DNA of 47,500 nt from Chrysomallon squamiferum (GCA_012295275.1 CM022672.1:31289527-31337026); one strand, 5' to 3'. Shown: positions 1 through 10,649, counted from the stretch's first letter. Program-made: numbers and translations. Notes: generated by a model not told the origin, from the letters alone.

Positions 1-148
1 GTTGTGTCGATGCGAAAAACCCGCGAATTCCACACTCAGCCTTCTGCCCGCTGTAGTGAATCGAGTATCAGTCGTTTGCTTCTCCGTACGGAATCGCCCG
101 ACCCGAAGTCGAGGCAAACGTATAGTCTCGTCTGCTAACTACCATTGT
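1..148 (-). CDS. GON-domain protein, exon 3 (partial, runs off the left edge)
   Basis: This is the third visible exon of the minus-strand GON gene, starting after a CAG acceptor (149-151). Translated in the phase left by exon 2, it opens TMVVSRRDYTFASTSGRA and continues IPYGEAND. That fits the middle of a GON domain, the module known from the C-terminus of ADAMTS9/20 and from many invertebrate secreted proteins. The frame then meets TGA at 70-68, followed by in-frame YSIHYSGQKAEC and GIRGFF, which again fit the domain. The family normally has a Cys in the GDCYS-like motif exactly where TGA sits. The rest of the exon is open to the window edge. The stop could be a nonsense mutation, a base error (TGT or TGC to TGA) or, much less likely, a recoded selenocysteine. 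Domain recognition is from memory of the family pattern, not a search. Confidence 0.7.
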
Positions 149-762
149 CTGGTGAATAGTAAAATAAATCGTTTATTAAGTTTCCCAGAAAAATCCGATA
201 TTGAGCACATTTCGTTATTAACACAACATACGTATGAATCGTTTAAGAGATGAAATAAACTTTTTAAAAAAAGAATTTTTATTACTGGAATAATCACTCT
301 ATTTCATTACCTGAAAAATGTCGTCAGACGATGTCATTCTTTTTAATTCATTCATTCAAACGTTAAAACTCTCGTTCATTCATTCGTTCATTCATTCGTT
401 CATTCATTCGTTCGTTTTCTTTCATCCATTAAATCATTTTATCCATATATTCATTCGATCAATAATTCATCCATCCTTCCATTAATTAATTAATTAATTG
501 GTCCATTCATTTTTCATTAATACATTAGGTACTTAATTCATTCTTCAGTCAGTCATTCACTAATTAATCAATTCGTGCGTTAGTTCTTTCATTTATTTAT
601 TTATCGATTCATTCATCTATCTTTCATCCATCGAGGCATTCATTCAGTGCATCGTTAATTCATCCATCCTTCCATTAATTAATTAATTCGTCCATTCATT
701 TAATTCATTCTTTTATTCATTCATTCATTCGTTCGTTCGTTCGCTCGTTCGTGTTAACTAAC
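149..762 (-). other. Intron 2 of the GON gene, with (ATTC)n-type repeat
   Basis: The interval is bounded on the minus strand by a GTTAGT donor (from 762 downward) and a CAG acceptor (151-149). About 340-750 is a degenerate tetranucleotide field of cattcatt/gttcgttc motifs, with a repeated taattaattaatt block near 483 and 675. No other gene is seen in it. Confidence 0.6.
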
Positions 763-1033
763 CTTGACATTGACTCTGATTTTCGAAAAGAACTGCTTCC
801 CGATAAAAATGGTTTCGGCGACTGAGCCAATCCGTGGCAGTTCTTGTTGCCGATGTTGGGATGTTCTCCGTTGTTAGCAACAGTCAGTGTGACGAATTCC
901 TCGGGTTCGCCCGCCATATTGTGGCAGTAGATCCGTACCCGGCTGCCTCCAAGAGGTATGGGATACAGCCAGTATTCACCGTCTGTTGTGACGTCATTGA
1001 TACTTTTTAATTCAGCGCATGTGTTGGGCCGAT
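763..1033 (-). CDS. GON-domain protein, exon 2 (start of GON domain, one-base frameshift)
   Basis: The exon begins after a TTCTTCAG acceptor and completes the split codon from exon 1 (g|at, Asp). It reads DRPNTCAELKSINDVTTDG, then EYWLYPIPLGGSRVRIYCHN and MAGEPEEFVTL. The pattern C-x-DGEYWL-P-x-VxIYCHNM-x-P-EFVTL is typical of the GON domain start. Near the 3' end the frame gives SFRKSESMSR, but the next frame gives KIRVNVK, the expected GON continuation before exon 3. One additional A in the four-A run at 783-780 would link the two frames. The exon would then end on a complete codon at the GTTAGT donor, matching the phase-0 start of exon 3. The exon is therefore probably real, with either a sequencing indel or a true frameshift. 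The protein is inferred to be secreted; its function is unknown. Confidence 0.78.
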
Positions 1034-1115
1034 CTGAAGAACAACAACAATAAAAACAAATTTAAAAAAAAAAAAAAAAAAATATATATATTATTTTGTT
1101 CTCAAATCCTTTTTT

Positions 1116-1186
<71 letters not shown>

Positions 1187-1353
1187 CAAAATTAATGATG
1201 AAAGAAATATATAACTATAATGATAAAACAATATATTTGAATGATTAATATGAAAGTAAAATAATAATAATAATAAATTAAAATATATATATATATATGA
1301 AAACTTTAAAATTATATAACAGTTTTCTTCAGTTTTTCTTTTTTCCACCATAC
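1034..1353 (-). other. Intron 1 of the GON gene, with long (AT)n
   Basis: The donor is GTATGG next to 1354 and the acceptor is TTCTTCAG at about 1039-1034. The intron contains a pure (AT)n run at about 1118-1185 and an A run near 1062-1081. Splicing across it gives a continuous frame in phase 1, which supports both borders. Confidence 0.6.
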
Positions 1354-1630
1354 CCTTTCTCGGTTTTGTCTTTTCGCAATTTTCGTGTCGACTATCTTCA
1401 AGCAAATCAAACAAATATTTCTCCAACGACGAGATCTTCTTATCCAGGTACGTCAGCGATGTCGTCAACGTTACCAGTCGTTCCTCTAGCATCGTCTGCA
1501 TTTTGACATCGCTGTCACAAAGCTTTCTGTACACGGCGTTGTCGTTAACGTCGTCCTCGTAGATTATCATCTCCCATGTCGTTGTGAACAGAACGGACAC
1601 GAAGATGACGAAAATACATCCTGTTTCCAT
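1354..1630 (-). CDS. GON-domain protein, exon 1: signal peptide and coiled coil
   Basis: The ATG at 1630 is followed by METGCIFVIFVSVLFTTTW, a good signal peptide (hydrophobic core about residues 5-17). An acidic stretch (YEDDVNDN) follows, then a leucine-rich amphipathic segment at about residues 44-79 (MLEERLVTLTTSLTYLDKK and SSLEKYLFDLL) with coiled-coil character. The exon codes for 92 codons plus one base and ends at GG|GTATGG. Its phase matches exon 2, where the GON domain begins. The layout (signal peptide, short coiled coil, GON domain) suggests a secreted oligomeric protein. The start is the first ATG ahead of a clear signal peptide. No function can be assigned beyond the domain. Confidence 0.72.
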
Positions 1631-1689
1631 GGCAACGCTAACCTGCTTCTGATAATGTTAAAACGTTCAGCAGTGCAATATCAATAAGC

Positions 1690-2850
1690 TATGACAGAAT
1701 AACGGTAACTTAAAGGTATCTTAAAGTATATTGCAATAAAGGTAAGATATACTGCAACAAAGGTAAAAATTATATTTCAACAACGGTAAGGTTATTTTAC
1801 AGTAATTGAAAGTTATATTTAAGGAACGGTAAAATATTACAAGTAACTATATTGCAACAATTATTGTTCTTATTCTGGAATGCCTGTAAACTGTACTGAA
1901 ATAATAGTATAAATATTTGGCAATAACCTCGAGATATATTATAATAGCGATAAGGCTCTTTGCAACAACGGTAAATATTAAAATGTGTTGTAAATTGTTT
2001 ACAATAACTGTTGCAATAACTGCAAAATATTTTGAAATAACGGCAAGTTAAACTGCAACAGCGGTCAGGTTATGCTGTAATAACCATAGTTTATTTTGCA
2101 GTAACTATGGTTATGCTGGACTAACTGCAGAATGTACTGAAATAAAGGTAAATGATAGGCAATAACCGCAAGCTATGTTGCTGCGATAAGGATAAGGTTA
2201 TTTACAACAATGGTAAGTTATATTACAGTTGAAATACTGGTTGAAATACTGGAATAACGGTAAAAATTACTGCAATGAGTGTAAGATATTAAAAAAACGT
2301 TATAGTTACGTTACAGTAATTTCAGTTATTACCACAGCGTTAAGTTACGTTACAATAGCTGTAAGATATTACAACAACGTTAAGTTACGTTACACTAGCC
2401 GTAAGATATTACCACAGCGTTAAGTTACGTTACAATAGCTGTAAGATATTACCACAGCGTTAAGTTACGTTACAACAGCTGTAAGATAGTACAACAGCGT
2501 TAAGTTACGTTACAATAACTGTAAGATAGTACAACAGCGTTAAGTTACGTTACAATAACTGTAAGATAGTACAACAGCGTTAAGTTACGTTACAATAGCT
2601 GTAAGATTTTACAACAGCGTTAAGTTATATTAAAATAACTGTAAAATATTACAACAACGTTAAGTACGTTACAACAGCTGTAAGATATTACCGCTGTAAG
2701 ATATTACCACAGCGTTAAGTTATATTTTACAATAACTAGGATATTACAACAGCGTTAAGTTACGTTAGAATAACTGTAAGATATTACAACAGCGTTAAGT
2801 CACATTTCAAAAACATGAAGTTATTCTGCAACAACGTTAAGTTACAATGC
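1690..2850. repeat. 40-bp minisatellite, regular core with diverged flanks
   Basis: The motif TAAGTTACGT recurs at 2341, 2381, 2421, 2461, 2501, 2541 and 2581, exactly 40 bases apart. The rest of the unit reads roughly TACAATAGCTGTAAGATATT followed by ACAACAGCGT. From about 1690 to 2340 and from 2620 to 2850 the same words (ggtaa, gcaataac, gttataatg-like) recur at irregular spacing, so the flanks look like older, eroded copies. It lies directly upstream of the GON gene. Confidence 0.9.
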
Positions 2851-3279
2851 AGCAATGGTTCGCTATATCGCTTGGTTTACAACATCACTGCAGAAAACTG
2901 AACGCTTGGCTACTGCAAACCACATCCCACGTTGCGACACAAATTACTTTACTGACTTCTACATTCATGAAACATATTTATTTTATAGATAATGGACAGC
3001 AATTGCTTCCATTTACTCTTCATTTTTCTAAAAAAAAAAAAAAAAAAAGGGCTGAAGGTTGCTTACTAATCGTCAAATTAGAAAAATAATTGACTTAACA
3101 ACAGTTTAATACGAGGAATGTCAAATTATTTATTTCGCACTGTCACCCAAAGGTCAGCTAAATCGTTATTGCACGCAGCCATCGTCGTTGACGTGGTTGT
3201 CGTTGTTTTCATCATTGTCGTTGTCTTTGTTGCATTTGCTAATACTGCTGACATATTGGGTATATATATTTGTTATTGT

Positions 3280-3332
3280 TATTGTTACTATTATTATTAT
3301 TAATGTTGTTGTTGTTGTTGTTATCATCATCA

Positions 3333-3391
<59 letters not shown>

Positions 3392-3541
3392 AATAAACAC
3401 TTTCAAAATATAATTAAACGTAATTTTTTTTTATCAGTCTCTTCTGTTCCCTTTGAGTTAAAGTTCAGTGAAAAAAATATTTTGATCTTAATGTGTACAT
3501 TTTGTTTGATTCCATGTAATTATTATTATTTTAAATATACC

Positions 3542-3581
<40 letters not shown>

Positions 3582-3600
3582 ATAATAATAATAATTAAAA
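3280..3600. repeat. (ATT)n and (AGT)n trinucleotide tracts
   Basis: A run of TTG/ATC/ATT triplets covers 3290-3391, and (AGT)n then (AAT)n covers 3541-3597. Between them (3392-3540) is unremarkable A/T-rich sequence. Nothing coding is supported between 2850 and 3889. Confidence 0.9.
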
Positions 3601-3888
3601 TAATAAATAAATAAATAAACAGAACATTGCTATAGATACAGAGAACAATCATTGGAGATTATTAAAAATGCATTTCTGACCAAATATAAAAGGTATGTGA
3701 AATTTATTTATGACGTAACAACCTGACACACTGGTCGGAGGATTTTCTTCCAAAGTGAAAACAAGATCTTGCATGTAATTTTCATATTGTTATCACGATA
3801 TATCACATTCATATAACAGCTTGTACAAAGACGAATAGTTAAAAATTAGAGCCCACATTATCTTCATTAACAATAGATTCTACTGGAG

Positions 3889-4504
3889 GTCACCTGACAA
3901 TGGTTTAATTAAAACTCTTATACACATAACTGACATACTGCCTTCACGACATATTATGAGTGACGGTCAAATTTAATTTCGAAAAGACTAACAACCGAAG
4001 ATTAATATGGCGCTACCTTTATTAGAGGAATTAGTTTTAGAAGAGGTCACATGACGACCGTTTACTGAAAAAGTTTCTACGTATAATTATTACTATATTC
4101 ATGTAAAAGGATATACGATTTAATTGCGCAAAAACTAACAACTAAAAAAATAGTAATACGCTTATCTTAAAGGTAGTTTCCGTAGAGGTCACGTGACAAT
4201 CGTTTAGTTAAGACTTTTCTACATATAATTATTATGCTGCTATTTTACATTCATATAAAAGCAGATACAATTTAACTGCTCTAAAACTAACAACGGAAAG
4301 AAAAATAATATGCTTATATTAACGGTAGTTTCCGTAGAAGTCACGTGACAGCCATTTTACTTAAAATGTTTCTACATATAATTAATATTCTGCCTTTACT
4401 ATATATATTACTACCGCTGCTAAAAATTTAGTTTCATGACAGACTGAAATGTAAAAACTAGTTGCTACCTTTCTTATGAATGGTTTCTGTCGGAGTCACG
4501 TGAC
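3889..4504. repeat. Degenerate ~150-bp tandem repeat with GTCACGTGAC core
   Basis: The ten-base word GTCAC[G/C/A]TGAC occurs at 3889, 4046, 4188, 4340 and 4495, spaced 157, 142, 152 and 155 bases. Between cores, recognisable shared words occur in order: tttctacatataattatta, aaaactaacaac and ggtagtttccgtag. The most similar units are those starting at 4188 and 4340. The last core abuts the candidate coiled-coil exon at about 4505-4766. Confidence 0.8.
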
Positions 4505-4766
4505 ACCGGTTTGCTGCTAGCTCGTTCAGGCTCGTTTCCATCTTCGTTAATCGAGAATCCCAGAGTTCCAGGTACTTGTCGAGTTTTTCAAAATGGCTGT
4601 TCGTCATAGTCTGCGCAATCTCGTTAATTTCGCACAAAGGCGGTCCTTCCTCCAGCGATATGCGATTGTCCAGTTCGGACATGCAGACGACTTCCTTAAG
4701 ACTTGCAAGACGCGAAAGCGAGAGAAGAAAAACAAAATGTTTTGCCGAACTGGAGAACTCTGTCAT
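4505..4766 (-). CDS. Possible coiled-coil exon (unrecognised)
   Basis: An open stretch on the minus strand from ATG 4766 has balanced base composition unlike its surroundings. It includes SELDNRISLEEGPPLCEINE and then FEKLDKYLELWDSRLTKMET followed by SLNELAANR, an amphipathic leucine-rich segment resembling the coiled-coil part of exon 1 of the GON gene. Translation stays open to 4458, but the last codons fall inside the neighbouring repeat, so the exon probably ends near 4505; GTGTCA is one possible donor. It could be an isolated exon of a GON-gene paralogue. I found no matching GON exon downstream, so it may be a fragment. The start is uncertain: a pyrimidine-rich tract ending in AG near 4707 could be an acceptor instead. 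Confidence 0.35.
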
Positions 4767-4799
4767 TCTTCAGAGTTTTCCGTGACCGTCACACTCTGA

Positions 4800-5119
4800 T
4801 TCAGTTGGAGTAGTGATTCCAAAAAAAAGAAAAGAATCTGTGTTTCTATAATATTTCGTTTTCAAAAATTTCACACTGCATTATAAAAATTAACGAATTA
4901 TGTATTTAGGAAAGTAGCCGCCGTTTAAATAAAAGTGGCCATATTTCAACGTCAGCGGCGATAACAAATAAATTCCATGCTGTACTGACAATATCCTGGC
5001 TGCAGTTACGTCCCCTGATCTGTTGTCGTATATTCGTTCTTTGTTTATTGAATATATTGTGTTGTGTGCTGTCTGTTGTATTGTATTGTGTTGCATTGTG
5101 TTGTAGTGTACTGTATTGT

Positions 5120-5154
<35 letters not shown>

Positions 5155-5673
5155 AAGGTTGACATCGCTATTGTTTGGGATTCACACTGGGGGCAATTCA
5201 GTCTTTTCATTAAAACCACGAAATCTTCTACTTGTCAAATTGTGGCACAATCCATACACGTAAATACTACTCTATATATTTACTATTCTCTATAAATACT
5301 ATATACTGGCCATTATTTATTTATTTATCGTATTTATTAGGTATCGAAGCTATTACGTTTTACAGATTTGATTACATCTCATTAATATATGAATAAATAT
5401 AAAGATTATAATTAAAGAAAGATAGATAAATAAATAATACAGATAATTTATTAACACGAGTAGTGACTGTAAGTTAGCTATCTCATGTCGAAGAATTATG
5501 CAAATATCAAATTATTTTACAAGAATAACAAAAAAAATATGACTCACAAGTCGGAATAATTCATATTAAAAATGTTGCTGCATTAATCATAATATGTCAG
5601 CAACATTACTTTCTCATTCAACAAAAACAAAAATATTACAAACATGAAAAAATCATTAATATTTAAAATAATA

Positions 5674-5711
<38 letters not shown>

Positions 5712-6280
5712 AATAATAATAATAATAATAATAAATAATTAATAAATAAATAAGCAAATAAATAAATAAATAATAATAAATAATTCATAAATAAAATTAA
5801 AAAATTAAAAAATAAAAAATAATAAAAAATAAATAAAATAATTAATTTTTTTTTAAAATTCACATTATGTTTTCCATTTTTATAAAATTCAACACTAAAT
5901 GTCTACAGAAATTATTTCGTAGTTTTTAGCATTCCACGAGTAAAAGCAAACGTTACATTCGCATTTAAAGAAAAAAAAAAAAAAAAAAAAAAAAAAAGAA
6001 AGAAAAGATAAATAAAAAAGAAACAGAATAGTTTCAGCGAGATGAAAGTCAGTAGAGTGTTTCACAGATCGTCATGTTTTTCGCCAACTACAACAGTTGA
6101 GCTTTTCTTAGAATGGTTGCCAAAGAATCCGGAACTTTTAAAGTGAACATTTCTCTTTTAAACAAAACTCCCAGTAATTGAGTAGAAACTTTGAAAATTG
6201 TTCTGAGAACAAAAACAATACAGTTAAACTTGTTACAGTATACAGTAATAGTGGCAGACGACTCCACCAATATATATATA
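4800..6280. other. A/T-rich non-coding stretch
   Basis: No supported gene. It contains a poly-T run (about 5121-5150), TGTAT/TGTTG-type low complexity before it, (ATG)n then (AAT)n at about 5673-5732, an AAAT/AATAA field to about 5840, and a poly-A run at 5970-5996. Confidence 0.6.
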
Positions 6281-6289
6281 TTTTTTTCT

Positions 6290-6293
<4 letters not shown>

Positions 6294-6379
<86 letters not shown>
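6294..6379. repeat. (GA)n microsatellite
   Basis: An uninterrupted GA dinucleotide run of about 86 bases. Confidence 0.97.
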
Positions 6380-6381
<2 letters not shown>

Positions 6382-7663
6382 ATAACTATTACTTCCTGAC
6401 GTATCCATTTTGGATTTTTCGTAGTAAATAAATTACGATTCTATTTAACACTATCTTTACGCGAAGAAAGAATATAAGAATGATGATGATGATGATGATG
6501 ACGATGATGACAGAAGATGTAGTAGCAGTAGTGATAAGGAGCGGCAGAAACAGGAATTCTTTTCTCACGCTTGAATGAGTCTTAATTTTCCGTTTACCTG
6601 ACCTAGCTTTAATGACAAGCTTAAACAGACAAGGCGGGGAAAAAAATAAAAAAAAATAAAAAAATAAAAATAAATAAATAAAAAGAATTTGCTTTTAAAA
6701 AAAAGTCTGACGTCACAGAATTTTTGACTGACAGCCAGAAACTATTAGAGTGTTGTTTATTTGTATTTGTCAGAGTTACTCTCGCAAAATAAGTTTTTAG
6801 AATAAATAAATAATAAATCTTTACTTAGCGAGATCTGTATAAATAAGTTATAAATTCTGAAGCCCGATACAGTAATTTATTTACTTTAGGAATATTGGAT
6901 GGAACTGGGAAAGGGATGGATTGTATATGGACATTTGTTGGCCTAAGATAAATAAATAAATAAAAAAATAAAAAAATAATAACAACAACAACAACAAGGA
7001 AAAATTTAAATAAAAGAAGAAAAAGAAAGATATTTTTATTAAACATTTTTCCATTTCATTTTTTTAATTCTTAATTAATTAGTTAATTATTTCATTACTT
7101 TTAACAATGTTCTGCACTTGTTGGCTGTCATTTCATTAAGACTAAGAAAATAAATAAATAAATAAATAATTTAAAAATTAAAAAAAAAATAAAAAAAAAT
7201 TAAACAAAACCTTAACAAAACAAAACAAACAAACAAATAAACAACCCCCCCTCAAAAAAAACAACAACAGTAATAAATAAATAAAAAAAATGTTTAAATG
7301 CATCACAGAAATTACCATATATAATAATGACAAAAAAATACACAAGAAATTATTTTGATAAAAGTACATTACTGGAGGTAAATATAGACCTGAATTCTCC
7401 TTCAAAGTTAGTTCTCCTACAACCTTTCCTAATAACAAAGTATGTAAATCCACCAAGATAACTTTATATATACAAATTATAGTCAAGCTATTTACATACT
7501 TTTTAACTAATGTAGATTTTTCTTTTTCTTGGGGGGGGGGAGGCAGTGGTTTGACAGTATCGTCTGATGAAAAAATTAAAATAAATCACAAATTAAAAAT
7601 TAAAATAAAAGATAAGTCAAAACAGAAAAAAAAAAAAAAAAAAAAACAACAACGTTTGCTGCA

Positions 7664-7698
<35 letters not shown>

Positions 7699-8039
7699 CA
7701 TACTGATTTTAAATCATGATGATTAAAAACTTCTTTCCATCTTACGATATTATGTTTAAAAAGTTGTATGATATTCTGCCGGTCATATTGTATAACGACA
7801 TATTTAAAATAAAACTGCATGATAACAATGATGAAGCATGTATGACCTTCACACTGACCTCGTTCGTATGATCACGTGGAGTTTATTTTTAAAGTATGAA
7901 CCAGACGTTCATTCTTTCGACCATTTTCTACAGGGTAGCACTCAGTTCTTAATGCTCTCTTTTACGAATTATATAAAAATGATAAAAATAAATAAATAAA
8001 TAAATAAATAAAATAAATATAAAAAATCAGTTAAAAGAG
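6380..8039. other. A/T-rich non-coding stretch downstream of the esterase gene
   Basis: No gene is supported. Several AAAT/AAAC/AAT simple repeats occur (about 6650-6690, 6950-6970, 7150-7170, 7667-7698, 7983-8015). On the minus strand an AATAAA (plus-strand TTTATT, 7882-7887) lies about 150 bases past the esterase stop codon and is a candidate polyadenylation signal, although such words are common here by chance. Confidence 0.45.
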
Positions 8040-8388
8040 TCACTTAAAGTCGTATCTCCTCCGACTGCAAAACACAATAACAATAATAAACAAAAGGAAC
8101 GTGAAGACCAGCGCCACAGCTAAACCAATCACAGCGAGATCGGAAGTTCTTTCGTCCATTTTGAAAATATCCGTTTTAAATCCGCCCGTTTCTTGCGGAG
8201 CATCGTTCTGCGTAAGGTGATGCATGGAAAACAAGTGTGGAACAAGCTCGGACCACAGAGCAATTCTGCGCCTGTAGAGATGGTCTCTTATTGTCAGATT
8301 TGGTTTAAGAACAACGTATTTCTCCGTGCGCGTGTTGAACTCAGGCCAGCCACGTGGTAATCTATCGTCGAAATCTGGTACAGGGTTT
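8040..8388 (-). CDS. Carboxylesterase/cholinesterase-like protein, exon 2 (C-terminus, membrane anchor)
   Basis: This is the last coding exon of the esterase gene. It follows a CTTGCACTTCAG acceptor and joins the first exon in phase (gg|a, Gly521). It encodes NPVPDFDDRLPRGWPEF, the usual end of the alpha/beta-hydrolase core in type-B esterases (AKxGNP...WPxY). A linker with one glycosylation sequon (N551) follows, then a hydrophobic segment at about residues 604-628 (LAVIGLAVALVFTFLLF plus IIVIVFC) and a short basic tail RRRYDFK before the stop. This predicts a single-pass type I membrane protein with the enzyme outside the cell, as in neuroligins and some invertebrate esterases, rather than a secreted or GPI-linked form. 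Confidence 0.9.
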
Positions 8389-8708
8389 CTGAAGTGCAAG
8401 AAAACCAAATACGTAAAAAATTAACGTTGACATTTTCTTTTAGACGTACTGTCTCTATATTTCGTTAAAATTTTAAAATTTTATTTTAATGGTTAAATTT
8501 TCAAAAGGATGTATTTTAGAATAGCCATGATTATGCTGGTCAGTAAAATGTATGAGAACTATAAATTACAGAATAACTTTGATCTGAAAGCTGTGAGAAT
8601 ATTTTACTCATAGGCAATTTCAGTTATAACTTAACTGCAATAAAGTAAAAGAGAAATTACAAATAATAATTATAATGATGATAATGATGGTAGTATCAGT
8701 AGTATAGT

Positions 8709-8754
<46 letters not shown>

Positions 8755-8922
8755 CTACTGCTACTACGAATAATTCGAATAGTATTCGTAGTAATAGTAG
8801 GATTAGTAGGAGCAGTCGGAGAGTGTTAGTAGTAGCAGTAGTAGTAGTAGTAATAATAGTTAATAGTAGTAGTTGTTTGCTTTTTGTGATTAAATAAGTA
8901 AGTAAATAAATAAATGATGATG

Positions 8923-8981
<59 letters not shown>

Positions 8982-9039
8982 GACAAATAATAAAATTTAA
9001 TAAAAAGTAATAAAATAAAAATAACAAACGACTACTGAC
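8389..9039 (-). other. Intron of the esterase gene
   Basis: The donor is GTCAGT (9039-9034) and the acceptor is CTTCAG next to 8388. The 651-base intron carries (AT)n at about 8714-8747, (AGT/TAG)-type triplets at 8825-8870 and (AAT)n at about 8925-8980. Joining across it keeps the frame and reconstitutes the conserved AKHGNP junction. Confidence 0.85.
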
Positions 9040-10601
9040 CCATGCTTTGCAAAATTCGACAGAAAACCAATGAGTGTTCGAGCCAATGTTTTCTCCTCGC
9101 TAGACACAGGGGCGCCACCTAGAATGTTAATTCCCGGCAGAATGTCGTCCTTGAAGATCCCGAACGTGTAGAACTTGTCCATGCCGTGAATGATTCCCTG
9201 GCTCACCGACTGGTTGCTGGCGAACGATGGGTGGTGGTCGAAGTGGTAGAAGTACGTCCTTCCTCGCGACCCCAGGGACGAAATAGCTTTAGCCCACTGG
9301 TACACGGGCACCACAAACGTGGGGTCTGAAGCGACTTTGAGGACTGCTTTCTGACTGACCCGTCCCTCGGACAGGCTGTCGGGGAAGATGCTCTCAAAGA
9401 GGACGGTCTCGGTGACAAACGGGTTGGAAACGCCGTAGATCTGCTTGAGAAGCGGAGCTAGAAGCAGATGTTTGAAGCCCGCGTGAGTCTGTATCGACTC
9501 CAGCAGAGACATCTTGAGGATTTTCTCGAAGTTCTTCACCAGCATCAGCAAGCTGCCGCCCTCGTTGTTGTTGACGGAGAGGACGAAGTCCGTGTGAGGC
9601 AGCGACGTCGACAGCAGGTGTCGCTTGTTTTTGAGGAGCGCGTGCGGACTGTCGACAACGAACTCTTTGTCGACTGTCGGCACGAAGACGAAATCGAAAA
9701 CGCTGGTCTGAACTTCCATCGACATGGGCCACGAGTTTCTGTAGAGCTTCTCGTGAGGAACGTTTCTCAGGCATTCTATTATGTTCACGTGAAGCTGTCG
9801 TTTGTCCGCCCGTCCGTCTGGGTGGTAGCAGTTCAGCTTCCTGGCGAGGTGGTACGTGGCGGGGAGGGGGTCTCTGGTGAACGCCCACGAGCTCGTGGCC
9901 GCCCCGCTCTGCATAACGACCCTGCGGAACAGTCCCTTAGACAGAGGGGACAGGGCGTGGTAGTTGACACTGGCCGCGCCTGCCGACTGCCCCATCAGCG
10001 TGACCCGGGCCGGGTCCCCGCCGAAGTGAGCGATGTTGTCGTGAACCCAGCGAAGAGCCGCGTGCTGGTCCCACAGCCCCAGGTTGCCCGGAACGACGTC
10101 GTCGTTGGTGCTGAGGAAGCCGAACGGCCCCAGCCGGTACTGCAGCGTGACGACTACGACGTCTCCGAGCGTGGCGAGGATGGACGAGTCGTAGGGACGG
10201 GAGTCGCCGTAGGTGAAGCCGCCGCCGTGGATCCACACGACGACTGCGCGCTTCTCGCCGGTCGAGCTGCGGCGGCTGTCAGTGGGAAGGAAGACGTTGA
10301 GGAAGAGGCAGTCCTCCTGCCCCTCGATGCGCGACACGCCCTGGATGTACAGGCTCTGCACGCACATGGGGCGGTAGTACGTGGCGTTGTACGGCCCGGT
10401 GACGTTGGCGACGAGCCTCGGTCTGGCAAACCGCTCGCACGTCGCGTACTTTATCCCGAGGAAAGCCGCGCTGTGCTGTCCGTACTCGGTAACCATGGCA
10501 ACGCCGTGGTACGTCCCTGGTCCCGCTCTGACTTCGGGGCTCGCTTTGATCGGAAACGTTACCGGAACGAGGCAGACGACGAACAGCATCAGGTCCGCCA
10601 T
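9040..10601 (-). CDS. Carboxylesterase/cholinesterase-like protein, exon 1 (catalytic domain)
   Basis: This is the main exon of a type-B carboxylesterase (alpha/beta hydrolase) of 636 residues in total. The ATG at 10601 is followed by a signal peptide (MADLMLFVVCLVPVTFP). Hallmarks in order: C80 with EDCLFLNVF around C98 (first disulfide), oxyanion-hole HGGGF (125-129), nucleophile elbow GQSAG with Ser206, a second likely disulfide C258-C277, the acid Glu347 in NNNEGG, and His472 in IIHGMDKFYTFG. The Ser-Glu-His triad is complete, so activity is expected, unlike catalytically dead neuroligins. Sequons lie at N66, N72 and N463. The substrate is unknown; I do not claim acetylcholinesterase. Base composition is G/C-rich with many CpG, in sharp contrast to the flanks. 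An AG acceptor 5' of the ATG (exon edge about 10646) suggests an upstream non-coding exon. Confidence 0.95.
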
Positions 10602-10646
10602 CTTGAAATTGTGGGAGGTTTACGGACTGAACATGTAAGCGCACAC
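10602..10646 (-). other. Likely 5' UTR part of the esterase exon
   Basis: On the minus strand a long T run followed by ATTTCAG ends at 10647, a good splice acceptor 45 bases ahead of the start codon. The first exon and promoter would lie at higher coordinates and were not identified. Confidence 0.5.
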
Positions 10647-10649
10647 CTG

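Noticed and set aside
68-70. Firm selenoprotein call for the GON gene
   Set aside because: The TGA sits at a Cys position, but the 3' UTR is outside the window and no SECIS element can be examined. A mutation or base error is more likely.
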